From an uncultured bacterium (lineage in GTDB: Bacteria > Bacteroidota > Bacteroidia > Bacteroidales > JACABE01), in NCBI GenBank assembly GCA_903911455.1, contig CAIWDQ010000252.1, positions 1-8,631 on the forward strand: DNA of 8,631 bases, written 5' to 3'. Position 1 is the stretch's first letter. Each line of letters begins with the position of its first letter. The notes under the pieces were generated by a model. The model was not told the origin of the DNA. It saw nothing but the letters and a program-made list of their open reading frames with translations, and made no database searches. Both the position numbers and the translations under genes were made by a program. Shown here in pieces: positions 1 through 6,380 of this stretch.

Positions 1-16
1 CGCAGTTAATTTTTTC

Positions 17-24
17 CAAAGATA
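17..24 (-). promoter_or_regulatory. possible -7 element of a leftward promoter
   Basis: Read on the minus strand this is TATCTTTG, a full match to the Bacteroidetes -7 consensus TAnnTTTG. It would drive a gene lying off the left edge of the window. No TTTG was found at the expected distance upstream of it, so only half of the promoter is supported. Confidence 0.3.
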
Positions 25-81
25 CTAAATATTATTTGATTTTAGAATAACAAATAAAAAATATTATTTAAAAATTTTATT

Positions 82-89
82 TACTTTTG
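82..89 (+). promoter_or_regulatory. -7 promoter element for the FISUMP gene pair
   Basis: TACTTTTG matches TAnnTTTG exactly and ends 32 nt before the first ATG at 122. No TTTG was found 17-18 nt upstream, where the -33 element should lie, so the promoter may be weak or activator-dependent. As the second gene follows after 25 bp, this site probably serves both. Confidence 0.4.
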
Positions 90-121
90 GAAAAAATTAT
101 TTTACTAAATTTTATTACGAA

Positions 122-1243
122 ATGGAGACACAATTACACAAGTTTATTTTAATTGTAATGATGTTATTTATAATACAAATATCATCAATTAAATTAAATG
201 CACAATCTAATCCTACAACTACAGGACCTATAGGTTCGCAATTAGCTTATGGTATAAATGAAGATATTAAATATTGGAATGGTAGTGTTTGGATAGCTAT
301 TCCATCGGGTTTACCCGGACAATCCCTTAAATTTATTAATGGAGTACCAACTTGGGTAAGCAATCCCAATGGTATAATTACAAATGCAGTTACAAACATT
401 ACTGCAACAACTGCTACTTGTGGAGGACATATTGCTTCATCAAGCGGTTCGCCAATTACAGCCAGAGGAGTTTGCTGGAGTGCTAACCATAATCCTACTA
501 TAATACATATGCATACAAATGATGATATTGGTAAAGGAAATTTTACAAGTAATTTAACAGGGCTTGCAACAAATAATACCTATTATGTAAGGGCTTATGC
601 TACTAATAGTGCAGGTACTGTTTATGGTAATGAGGTTATCTATAATTCAAGACCTGTAATTGATATTGATGGAAATGGGTATGATACTGTTGTAATAGGT
701 ACTCAAACATGGATGAAACAAAACTTAAATTCAACCCATTACCGTAATGGAGATACTATTCCTAATGTTACCAATAATACAAGCTGGAGTAATCTTACTA
801 CGGGAGCTTACTGCAATTATAATAATAATTCAACTTATGCAACAACTTATGGTAGAATGTATAATTGGTATACTGTAGTTGATACTCGCAATCTATGTCC
901 TACAGGATGGCACGTGCCTTCAGATGCTGAATGGACAGTACTTACAGATTATTTGGGAGGCGCCAGCATAGCAGGAGGCAAACTAAAGGAAGCAGGCTTA
1001 ACACACTGGCAAAGTCCTAATGCAGGAGCAACAAACGAAACTGGTTTCACAGCATTACCAGGAGGTTATCGTGGCAGTAATGCGACATATGGTGATATAG
1101 GCTACGCCGGATGTTGGTGGAGTTCAACAGCTATCACTACTACATTCGTATGGTATCGTTATATAAATAATAATTATAGTAGTGCAAATGGCTTCGACAA
1201 TACTAAGACCTATGGCTTTTCTGTTCGTTGTTTGAAAGATTAA
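122..1243 (+). CDS. exported FISUMP-domain protein with one Fn3-like repeat
   Basis: This 373-residue exported protein has an unknown ligand. Residues 1-27 form a signal peptide: a basic start, a hydrophobic core around 8-22, and probable cleavage after LNA. Residues 28-85 are a short module (YWNGSVW, PGQSLKFINGVPTW) often found at the front of Bacteroidetes surface proteins. Residues 86-172 form one Fn3-like beta-sandwich repeat with ITARGVCWS and TYYVRAYATNS. Residues about 179-373 are a FISUMP domain (Fibrobacter succinogenes major paralogous domain), seen from IGTQTWMKQNL, GRMYNWYTV, LCPTGWHVPS, GCWWSST and the ending FSVRCLKD. FISUMP proteins are extracellular and probably of C-type-lectin-like fold, so a binding role is inferred, not shown. 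There is no lipobox and no evident type IX secretion tail. No Shine-Dalgarno is seen; the start is chosen because it yields a complete signal peptide. Confidence 0.85.
   Translation: METQLHKFILIVMMLFIIQISSIKLNAQSNPTTTGPIGSQLAYGINEDIKYWNGSVWIAIPSGLPGQSLKFINGVPTWVSNPNGIITNAVTNITATTATCGGHIASSSGSPITARGVCWSANHNPTIIHMHTNDDIGKGNFTSNLTGLATNNTYYVRAYATNSAGTVYGNEVIYNSRPVIDIDGNGYDTVVIGTQTWMKQNLNSTHYRNGDTIPNVTNNTSWSNLTTGAYCNYNNNSTYATTYGRMYNWYTVVDTRNLCPTGWHVPSDAEWTVLTDYLGGASIAGGKLKEAGLTHWQSPNAGATNETGFTALPGGYRGSNATYGDIGYAGCWWSSTAITTTFVWYRYINNNYSSANGFDNTKTYGFSVRCLKD
200..637 (+). repeat. long direct repeat, copy 1 (coding)
   Basis: This segment encodes residues 27-172 of the first FISUMP protein. It aligns without a gap to 1347-1784 at a constant offset of 1147 bp. 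Over the first 111 bp (200-310) I count only 9 mismatches, whereas the signal-peptide codons just before it are clearly more diverged. This is the trace of a tandem gene duplication, possibly refreshed by gene conversion. Confidence 0.85.
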
Positions 1244-1268
1244 ACAAATCATTAAGTTATAAATTAAA

Positions 1269-2963
1269 ATGAAAAGAAATTTAAACAAGATTACTTTAAT
1301 AGCAATAATGCTATTTACTCTTTTAATGCCAACCTTAAAAGTATGTGCACAATCTAATCCTACAACTACAGGGCCTATAGGTTCGCAATTAGCTTATGGT
1401 ATTAATGAAGATATTAAGTATTGGAATGGTTCAGTTTGGGTAGCTATTCCATCAGGCATGCCCGGACAAGATTTAATGTTTATAAATGGAATTCCAACTT
1501 GGATAAGCAATCCAAATGGTATTATTACAAATCAAGTAACAAATATTATTGGAACAACTGCATTAAGTGGAGGGCATATTTCATCTTCAAGTGGTTCGCC
1601 AATTACTGCCAGAGGAGTTTGCTGGAGCATTAATCATAATCCAACTATTACTGATAGTCATACATCTGATGATATAGGTAAAGGAAATTTTGTAAGTAAT
1701 GTATCAGGTTTAATACTTGGTAAAACCTATTATGTAAGGGCTTATGCAACTAATAGTGTAGGTACTGTTTTTGGTAATGAAGTTAGTTTTATTACACTCG
1801 CAATGCCAACTATTAGTACTTTTGCTGTATCATCAATAACAAGTACATCGGCAAATAGTGGAGGAGATGTTTCAAGTGATGGCAATGCTGTAGTAACTGT
1901 TCGGGGTGTATGTTGGAGTACAGCTACAAATCCGACAACTGCTGATAGCAAAACCACAATTGGGGCAGGAACAGGCTCTTTTTCAAGTGCAATTACCGGA
2001 TTATCTCCTGGAGTTACTTATAATTTAAGAGCGTATGCAACTAATAGCATTGGAACATCCTATGGTAATCAGTTTACATTTACGACACCTGCCGTTTTAC
2101 CAACTATATATACCAGTTCAATAACTTTATTTACAAGTACAACAGCTAAAAGCGGAGGAAATGTATATAATAATGGAGGTGCAAGTATAACTGCACGTGG
2201 TGTTTGCTGGAGTACTCAACACAACCCTTCATTAACTGACAATTTTACTTCAGACAGCATAGGGGTAGGTACTTTCACAAGTACACTTACAGGACTTGTA
2301 AGAGGTTTAACATATTATGCAAGAGCTTATGCTACTAATAGTGTAGGAACTTCTTATGGTTTTGAATATAGTATTTTTATGCCGGTTATGGATATTGATA
2401 ATAATGTATATGATACAATAAAAATAGGTACACAAACCTGGCTGAAACAGAACTTAAAAGTTACTCATTATAATAATGGGGATGCTATACCTAATGTAAC
2501 TGATAATACAGCATGGAGTAACACACCTTCGGGTGCTTACTGTGAATATGGTGCTGTTGCAACCTACGGCAGATTATATAATTGGTATACTGTAGTTGAT
2601 CCTCGTAACCTTTGCCCTACAGGCTATCATGTACCAAGTAATGCTGAATTTACAACACTTACTACTTATCTGGGAGGCTTAACCGTTGCAGGAGGCAAAC
2701 TTAGAGAAGCAGGTACAAGCCATTGGCAGACTCCTAACACTGGAGCTACTAATTCAGTAGGTTTTACAGCTCTTCCAAGTGGGTACCGTTATTCTTTTGG
2801 ATCATTTTACGGCTTACAGATAGGATGTATTTTTTGGAGCACGACAGAGTATGATCCCGGGTTTCAAGCAGATTATTTATCAATTTTCTATAGTTCAGCA
2901 AGTGCCAATAGCGCAAAAGATGAAGAACATTTAGGTGTGTCTGTTCGTTGTTTAAAAGACTAA
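1269..2963 (+). CDS. exported FISUMP-domain protein with three Fn3-like repeats
   Basis: This 564-residue paralogue starts 25 bp after the stop of the first FISUMP gene and is presumably co-transcribed with it. Residues 1-27 are a signal peptide ending in VCA, with cleavage likely before QSN. Residues 28-85 are the same YWNGSVW/INGIPTW module as in the neighbour. Three Fn3-like repeats follow at about 86-175, 179-273 and 278-370, each with a (A/V)RGVCWS strand and a RAYATNS strand. The FISUMP domain spans about 374-564 (IGTQTWLKQNL, GRLYNWYTV, LCPTGYHVPS, FWSTTE, VSVRCLKD). It differs from its neighbour mainly by two extra repeats inserted after the first. The protein is predicted to be exported and to bind a ligand through its C-terminal domain; the ligand is unknown. 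The Cys in the signal peptide lacks a proper lipobox, so a lipoprotein is unlikely. Confidence 0.85.
   Translation: MKRNLNKITLIAIMLFTLLMPTLKVCAQSNPTTTGPIGSQLAYGINEDIKYWNGSVWVAIPSGMPGQDLMFINGIPTWISNPNGIITNQVTNIIGTTALSGGHISSSSGSPITARGVCWSINHNPTITDSHTSDDIGKGNFVSNVSGLILGKTYYVRAYATNSVGTVFGNEVSFITLAMPTISTFAVSSITSTSANSGGDVSSDGNAVVTVRGVCWSTATNPTTADSKTTIGAGTGSFSSAITGLSPGVTYNLRAYATNSIGTSYGNQFTFTTPAVLPTIYTSSITLFTSTTAKSGGNVYNNGGASITARGVCWSTQHNPSLTDNFTSDSIGVGTFTSTLTGLVRGLTYYARAYATNSVGTSYGFEYSIFMPVMDIDNNVYDTIKIGTQTWLKQNLKVTHYNNGDAIPNVTDNTAWSNTPSGAYCEYGAVATYGRLYNWYTVVDPRNLCPTGYHVPSNAEFTTLTTYLGGLTVAGGKLREAGTSHWQTPNTGATNSVGFTALPSGYRYSFGSFYGLQIGCIFWSTTEYDPGFQADYLSIFYSSASANSAKDEEHLGVSVRCLKD
1347..1784 (+). repeat. 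long direct repeat, copy 2 (coding)
   Basis: This is the partner of 200-637, in the same frame and with no insertion or deletion. It encodes residues 27-172 of the second FISUMP protein. Similarity at the amino-acid level breaks off right after the first Fn3-like repeat, where the second protein gains two more repeats, and resumes at the FISUMP domain. Confidence 0.85.
1524..2378 (+). repeat. three tandem Fn3-like repeat units (coding)
   Basis: The units lie at about 1524-1793, 1803-2087 and 2100-2378, each roughly 90-95 codons. Each carries an RGVCWS core encoded by similar DNA and a RAYATNS core about 37-44 residues later. The units have diverged from one another more than unit 1 has from its counterpart in the upstream gene. 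The internal expansion is therefore probably older than the gene duplication or its last homogenisation. Confidence 0.75.
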
Positions 2964-2980
2964 TATTATTTTTATAAAAG

Positions 2981-3017
2981 AAAAGCCCTGTATACTCAAT
3001 AAATCTGCGGGGCTTTT
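2981..3017 (+). terminator. hairpin terminator after the FISUMP pair
   Basis: AAAAGCCCTG (2981-2990) pairs with CGGGGCTTTT (3008-3017). This gives a 10-bp stem with one G-T pair and a 17-nt loop, starting 18 bp after the stop codon. The right arm ends in TTTT and more T-rich sequence follows. The A-run on the left arm means it could also stop transcription from the other side. Confidence 0.7.
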
Positions 3018-3162
3018 GCTTTAATCTCTTTTATATTTAAACCCGTATTCGGTTATAAATATAAAAATCATCATCGTTAATAAAATTCTTATATTAGAAC
3101 CTATAACTACTTCAATCTAAACCATCATAAAATTCATTAATAAAAAAGATAAAAATATATGG

Positions 3163-3189
3163 TTGGTATCAATATTATTTCTAATTTTA
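3163..3189 (+). promoter_or_regulatory. probable promoter of ilvE
   Basis: A TTG at 3163-3165, 16 bp, then TAATTTTA at 3182-3189 resembles the Bacteroidetes -33/-7 pattern; the last base of the -7 differs from the consensus G. It lies about 55 bp before the aminotransferase ATG. It is the best candidate in the 281-bp gap, which otherwise holds only the terminator of the preceding genes and AT-rich DNA in which I see nothing further. Confidence 0.4.
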
Positions 3190-3244
3190 CCCCGAATTTA
3201 ATAACACAGATTAAATAGTATAATATACTCTAAAATACAACATC

Positions 3245-4264
3245 ATGGAAGCAACAGATTGGAAAAACTTACCCTTCGGCTATTTTAAAACAGATTATAA
3301 CATTCGTTGTTATTATCGCAATGGCAAATGGGGCGAACTGGAAGTGTCATCGTCAGAATATGTTAGTTTACATATGGCTGCCACTTGTCTGCACTACGGA
3401 CAAGAAGCCTTTGAAGGCTTGAAAGTATTCAGGGGAGCCGATGGCAAAGTGCGTATATTCCGCTGGGAAGAAAACGCAAAGCGTATGCAGAACTCAGCTT
3501 ACGGTATAATGATGGCTAACGTGCCTTCTGAATTATTTAAAGAAGCAGTGTTTAAAGCTGTAAAGTTAAACGAAAAATATATTCCACCTTACGGTGAAGG
3601 CGCATCATTGTACGTTCGTCCATTATTGATAGGTTCGGGGCCACAAGTAGGTGTTAAACCTGCTTCCGAATATATGTTTATGGTATTTGTAGGCCCTGTA
3701 GGTCCTTATTTTAAAGAAGGATTTAACCCGGTAAACATACAAATAGTAAGAGATTACGATAGAGCTGCACCACTAGGAACAGGTTCGTACAAAGTGGGTG
3801 GAAACTATGCAGCAAGTCTTCGCTCAGGCGAAAGAGCACATGACGAAGGTTTCGCTTCAGTATTATTTTTAGATGCTAAAGAAAAGAAATATATTGACGA
3901 AGCCGGTCCTGCCAATTTCTTTGGTATAAAAGGCAATACTTACATAACACCTAACTCACACTCAATATTACCATCAATAACAAATATGAGTTTAAGAGAA
4001 ATTGCAAAAGACTTAGGCTTAACTGTTGAACAAAGAAGCATTGCAGTTGACGAATTAGGTAGTTTTGATGAAGTAGGTGCATGTGGAACAGCTGCCGTAA
4101 TATCACCAATTAAAAAGATATTGGATAGAGAAACCTGCACAGTTTACGAATATTGTAAAGATGGCAAAGCAGGTCCTATATCTACTAAATTATACAACCA
4201 ATTAAGAGGAATCCAGGAAGGAACTGTAGAAGATAAGTTTAACTGGAATACTATAATTGAATAA
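3245..4264 (+). CDS. ilvE: branched-chain-amino-acid aminotransferase
   Basis: This is a PLP-dependent fold-type IV transaminase (EC 2.6.1.42). It interconverts leucine, isoleucine and valine with their 2-oxo acids, using 2-oxoglutarate/glutamate, in the cytoplasm. The 339-residue length is typical of the longer BCAT branch. Family marks are LHYGQEAFEGLK (49-60), SLYVRPLLIGSG (121-132), the Schiff-base lysine in GSYKVGGNYAASL (K183), YIDEAGPANFFG (216-227, with the PLP-contacting E219), ILPSITNMSLREIA (241-254) and ACGTAAVISP (279-288). The start at 3245 gives a normal N-terminus (WKNLPFGYFKTDYNIRCYY). No other ilv or leu gene lies nearby, so it appears to be a stand-alone unit with its own promoter and terminator. 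No leader peptide or T-box is seen upstream. Confidence 0.95.
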   Translation: MEATDWKNLPFGYFKTDYNIRCYYRNGKWGELEVSSSEYVSLHMAATCLHYGQEAFEGLKVFRGADGKVRIFRWEENAKRMQNSAYGIMMANVPSELFKEAVFKAVKLNEKYIPPYGEGASLYVRPLLIGSGPQVGVKPASEYMFMVFVGPVGPYFKEGFNPVNIQIVRDYDRAAPLGTGSYKVGGNYAASLRSGERAHDEGFASVLFLDAKEKKYIDEAGPANFFGIKGNTYITPNSHSILPSITNMSLREIAKDLGLTVEQRSIAVDELGSFDEVGACGTAAVISPIKKILDRETCTVYEYCKDGKAGPISTKLYNQLRGIQEGTVEDKFNWNTIIE

Positions 4265-4273
4265 TCTTAAACT

Positions 4274-4299
4274 CCTGACAGGTTTTCCATCCTGTCAGG
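4274..4299 (+). repeat. perfect GC-rich hairpin after ilvE
   Basis: CCTGACAGG (4274-4282) and CCTGTCAGG (4291-4299) form a perfect 9-bp stem with an 8-nt loop, 9 bp after the ilvE stop. No T-run follows directly, so it is not a classical terminator. It may protect the 3' end or be a dispersed intergenic palindrome. No second copy was noticed in this window. Confidence 0.6.
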
Positions 4300-4306
4300 T
4301 ATAATT

Positions 4307-4362
4307 CTAATAATAAAAAAACCTAACTCCACATATGCAGAGTTAGTTTTTTTTATTATTAG
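4307..4362. terminator. bidirectional terminator between ilvE and the dehydratase gene
   Basis: The arms 4307-4329 and 4340-4362 are inverted repeats matching at 22 of 23 positions, around a 10-nt loop. The core is CTAACTC/GAGTTAG, flanked by an A-run on the left (4315-4321) and a T-run on the right (4347-4354), so either transcript ends in hairpin plus U-run. It sits between convergent genes. The TAA stop of the minus-strand gene (4359-4361) lies inside the right arm. Confidence 0.85.
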
Positions 4363-6239
4363 ATATCCAGCTTCTCATACACTGAGTTCTGACTGACATA
4401 TTCAGGCACTATCTCTTTCATCTTTTTCACCAGCATATTATTATCCTGATCACTCAAAAGATTAATTAATGATTCAACTGAGTTAGCAATCTCGATAGGA
4501 TCGTATTCCTGAACCTTTGCAATCATTATCTTTGGATGATGCGTTGGAAGCGTATTTTCTTTATTATTTAATAATTCTTCATATAACTTTTCTCCTGGGC
4601 GAAGTCCTGTATAAACTATCTGTATATCTTTCCCTAAAGTTAAGCCCGAAAGTAAAATCATTTTCTTAGCCAGATCAACTATCTTGATAGATTCACCCAT
4701 ATCAAAAATATAAATCTCACCACCTTTGCCCATACTTCCTGCTTCTAATACAAGATGACAAGCTTCGGGGATTGTCATGAAATAACGTGTAATATCAGGA
4801 TGCGTAATAGTAACAGGTCCGCCTTTTGTAATCTGATCGTTAAATAAAGGAATCACTGAACCATTAGAGCCTAAAACATTGCCAAAACGGGTAGTAATAA
4901 ACTTAGTTACACCTTTCTTATTTAACGACTGAACATACATTTCTGCAATACGCTTGGAAGCACCCATAACATTAGTTGGATTAACAGCCTTATCAGTAGA
5001 AACCATAACAAACTTCTCTACATTATTAGCAACCGAAAGATCAGCAATAGTCTTAGTGCCATTTATATTTGTTGAGATAGCTTCATAAGGATTCTCTTCC
5101 ATAACAGGAACATGCTTATAAGCAGCAGCATGATAAACAATATCAGGTTTAAAATACTCAAATATACGTCTCATACGAGCAGCATTCTGAATGTCGGCTA
5201 ATATAAATTCAAACTTTGCAGATGTAAATGTTTCGTTTAACTCTACTTCAAGATTATAAAGAGCAGATTCAGCCTGATCAATTATGACAATCTTTTTATG
5301 AGGAAACTCAGCTAACTGTCTAACCATCTCACTCCCTATTGAACCGCATGCTCCGGTAATAAGTATCGTTTTATCAGCAAGATCAATACTTAATTTATGT
5401 TTGTCAAGTTCTATAACTTCTCTCTCCAAAAGATCATCAATCTTAACTTTCTTAATCTGCTTAAAGCTTAATTCGCCATTAATCCACTTGCTTACCGGTG
5501 GTATTGTAAGAATCTTTGTATTATTATTAAGACATAATTCAATTATCTGTTGCTTACGTATCGGAGCTATCTTCTGCACAGCAATAATCATGTGTGCAAT
5601 AGTGTTTGTAGATAAAAATTCAGATATCTTATCGCTTCTGTAGATAGGAATGTTTTCAAGCTTACGGCCAACCTTCTTTTCATCATCATCAAAAAAAGCA
5701 ATAGCCTTATATTTCGAACCTGCATCTCTGTCAAGAGTTCTTTTAGCAATGACACCTGCCTCACCAGCACCAAAAATAATAACATTACTTTTATCTTTGG
5801 TAGGATTAAGATATTCCATATAAGCCATCTTAACCAGCATTCTAAATCCCATCATTGCAAAAGTAGTCAATAGAAAATCAATAATAACTATTGACCAGGG
5901 TATGATAAATATTCTTCCCTGAAAATACCATGTAAAGCCATTAACGAGAAAAAAGACAAAACTTCCCGCAAGATTAATAAGAAAAATCCGAATCGCATCG
6001 TCAGAACTTGTGTACCGAATTATACCTGTATAAGATTTAGATATGATAAAAGTAATAATTCTTACAAATAGTATTATTACCAATACAATAGGCAGATCTT
6101 CCTTAGCTATTGAATGCAAAGAGAAATTAAATCTAAGTAGATATGCCATCAACACAGAGAAGAGACATATAACAAGATCTATTATGAATATCAGCCAAGA
6201 AGGAGTGTTATTACGAAAAATAGAAATCATTTTATTCAT
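4359..6239 (-). CDS. membrane nucleotide-sugar 4,6-dehydratase, CapD/WbpM/PglF type
   Basis: This 626-residue member of the polysaccharide-biosynthesis CapD family probably acts as a UDP-GlcNAc 4,6-dehydratase, the first step to dideoxy or diamino sugars for surface glycans. Four membrane segments are visible at about 14-36, 48-68, 84-104 and 110-130. A first Rossmann domain carries IIFGAGEAG (154-162). The catalytic extended-SDR domain carries TGACGSIGSE (295-304), DIVYHAAAYKHVPVMEENP (366-384), STDKAVNPTNVMGASKR (414-430) and RFGNVLGSNGSVIPLF (451-466). As in WbpM/PglF, the usual SDR Tyr-xxx-Lys is replaced by Met425-xxx-Lys429, with a nearby Thr-Asp-Lys. GLRPGEKLYEELL (546-557) is also diagnostic. 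Length matches the full-length membrane subclass. The exact product sugar cannot be told. It is alone here, not inside a glycan cluster. An in-frame ATG three codons on (M4) is a plausible alternative start. Confidence 0.92.
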   Translation of the reverse strand: MNKMISIFRNNTPSWLIFIIDLVICLFSVLMAYLLRFNFSLHSIAKEDLPIVLVIILFVRIITFIISKSYTGIIRYTSSDDAIRIFLINLAGSFVFFLVNGFTWYFQGRIFIIPWSIVIIDFLLTTFAMMGFRMLVKMAYMEYLNPTKDKSNVIIFGAGEAGVIAKRTLDRDAGSKYKAIAFFDDDEKKVGRKLENIPIYRSDKISEFLSTNTIAHMIIAVQKIAPIRKQQIIELCLNNNTKILTIPPVSKWINGELSFKQIKKVKIDDLLEREVIELDKHKLSIDLADKTILITGACGSIGSEMVRQLAEFPHKKIVIIDQAESALYNLEVELNETFTSAKFEFILADIQNAARMRRIFEYFKPDIVYHAAAYKHVPVMEENPYEAISTNINGTKTIADLSVANNVEKFVMVSTDKAVNPTNVMGASKRIAEMYVQSLNKKGVTKFITTRFGNVLGSNGSVIPLFNDQITKGGPVTITHPDITRYFMTIPEACHLVLEAGSMGKGGEIYIFDMGESIKIVDLAKKMILLSGLTLGKDIQIVYTGLRPGEKLYEELLNNKENTLPTHHPKIMIAKVQEYDPIEIANSVESLINLLSDQDNNMLVKKMKEIVPEYVSQNSVYEKLDI

Positions 6240-6253
6240 TTTGAAATATGGTT

Positions 6254-6283
6254 CAAAGATAATAAAAATAAATTAGAAGCAAA
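6254..6283 (-). promoter_or_regulatory. promoter of the dehydratase gene
   Basis: On the minus strand this reads TTTG (6283-6280), 18 bp, then TATCTTTG (6261-6254). Both elements match the Bacteroidetes consensus fully. Transcription should begin around 6247-6250, leaving a leader of only about 10 nt before the ATG at 6239, or about 20 nt if translation starts at the second ATG. Confidence 0.7.
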
Positions 6284-6303
6284 TATAAATATATTTTTAA
6301 GCC

Positions 6304-6331
6304 TTGTATTGTATAATATTTTGTACTTTTG
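6304..6331 (+). promoter_or_regulatory. promoter of gcvT
   Basis: TTG at 6304-6306, 17 bp, then TACTTTTG at 6324-6331 gives a full -7 match at near-consensus spacing, with a start expected near 6337. The resulting leader is about 45 nt. It contains no GG-rich glycine-riboswitch-like structure. An imperfect inverted repeat (6309-6320 with 6338-6350, one extra base) brackets the -7 element and could be an operator, though AT-rich chance pairing is equally possible. Confidence 0.6.
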
Positions 6332-6380
6332 CTGCATAATATTTATACAAATCATTTAATACAATAATAATTTCATAGAA

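Noticed and set aside
1269..1352. Lipoprotein signal in the second FISUMP protein (Cys26)
   Set aside because: The sequence before the Cys is LKV, with Lys at -2, and does not fit a lipobox. VCA followed by Gln fits ordinary signal peptidase cleavage.
1421..1957. Open frames at 1421-1633 (+) and 1742-1957 (-) inside the second FISUMP gene
   Set aside because: They lie wholly within a well-supported gene in other frames, and their translations show no family motif.
122..2963. Type IX secretion C-terminal sorting domain on the FISUMP proteins
   Set aside because: Both proteins end in the FISUMP motif SVRCLKD with no further domain after it.
3940..4140. Minus-strand open frame inside ilvE
   Set aside because: It is a shadow of the aminotransferase coding sequence, with no start context or recognisable product.
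5401..6276. Open frames at 5401-5643 (+), 5588-5785 (-) and 6043-6276 (+) overlapping the dehydratase gene
   Set aside because: They are shadows in other frames of a gene whose motifs run through the whole region. The last one also spans the dehydratase promoter.
6332..6380. Glycine riboswitch in the gcvT leader
   Set aside because: The leader is only about 45 nt, AT-rich and without the paired G-rich aptamer elements.
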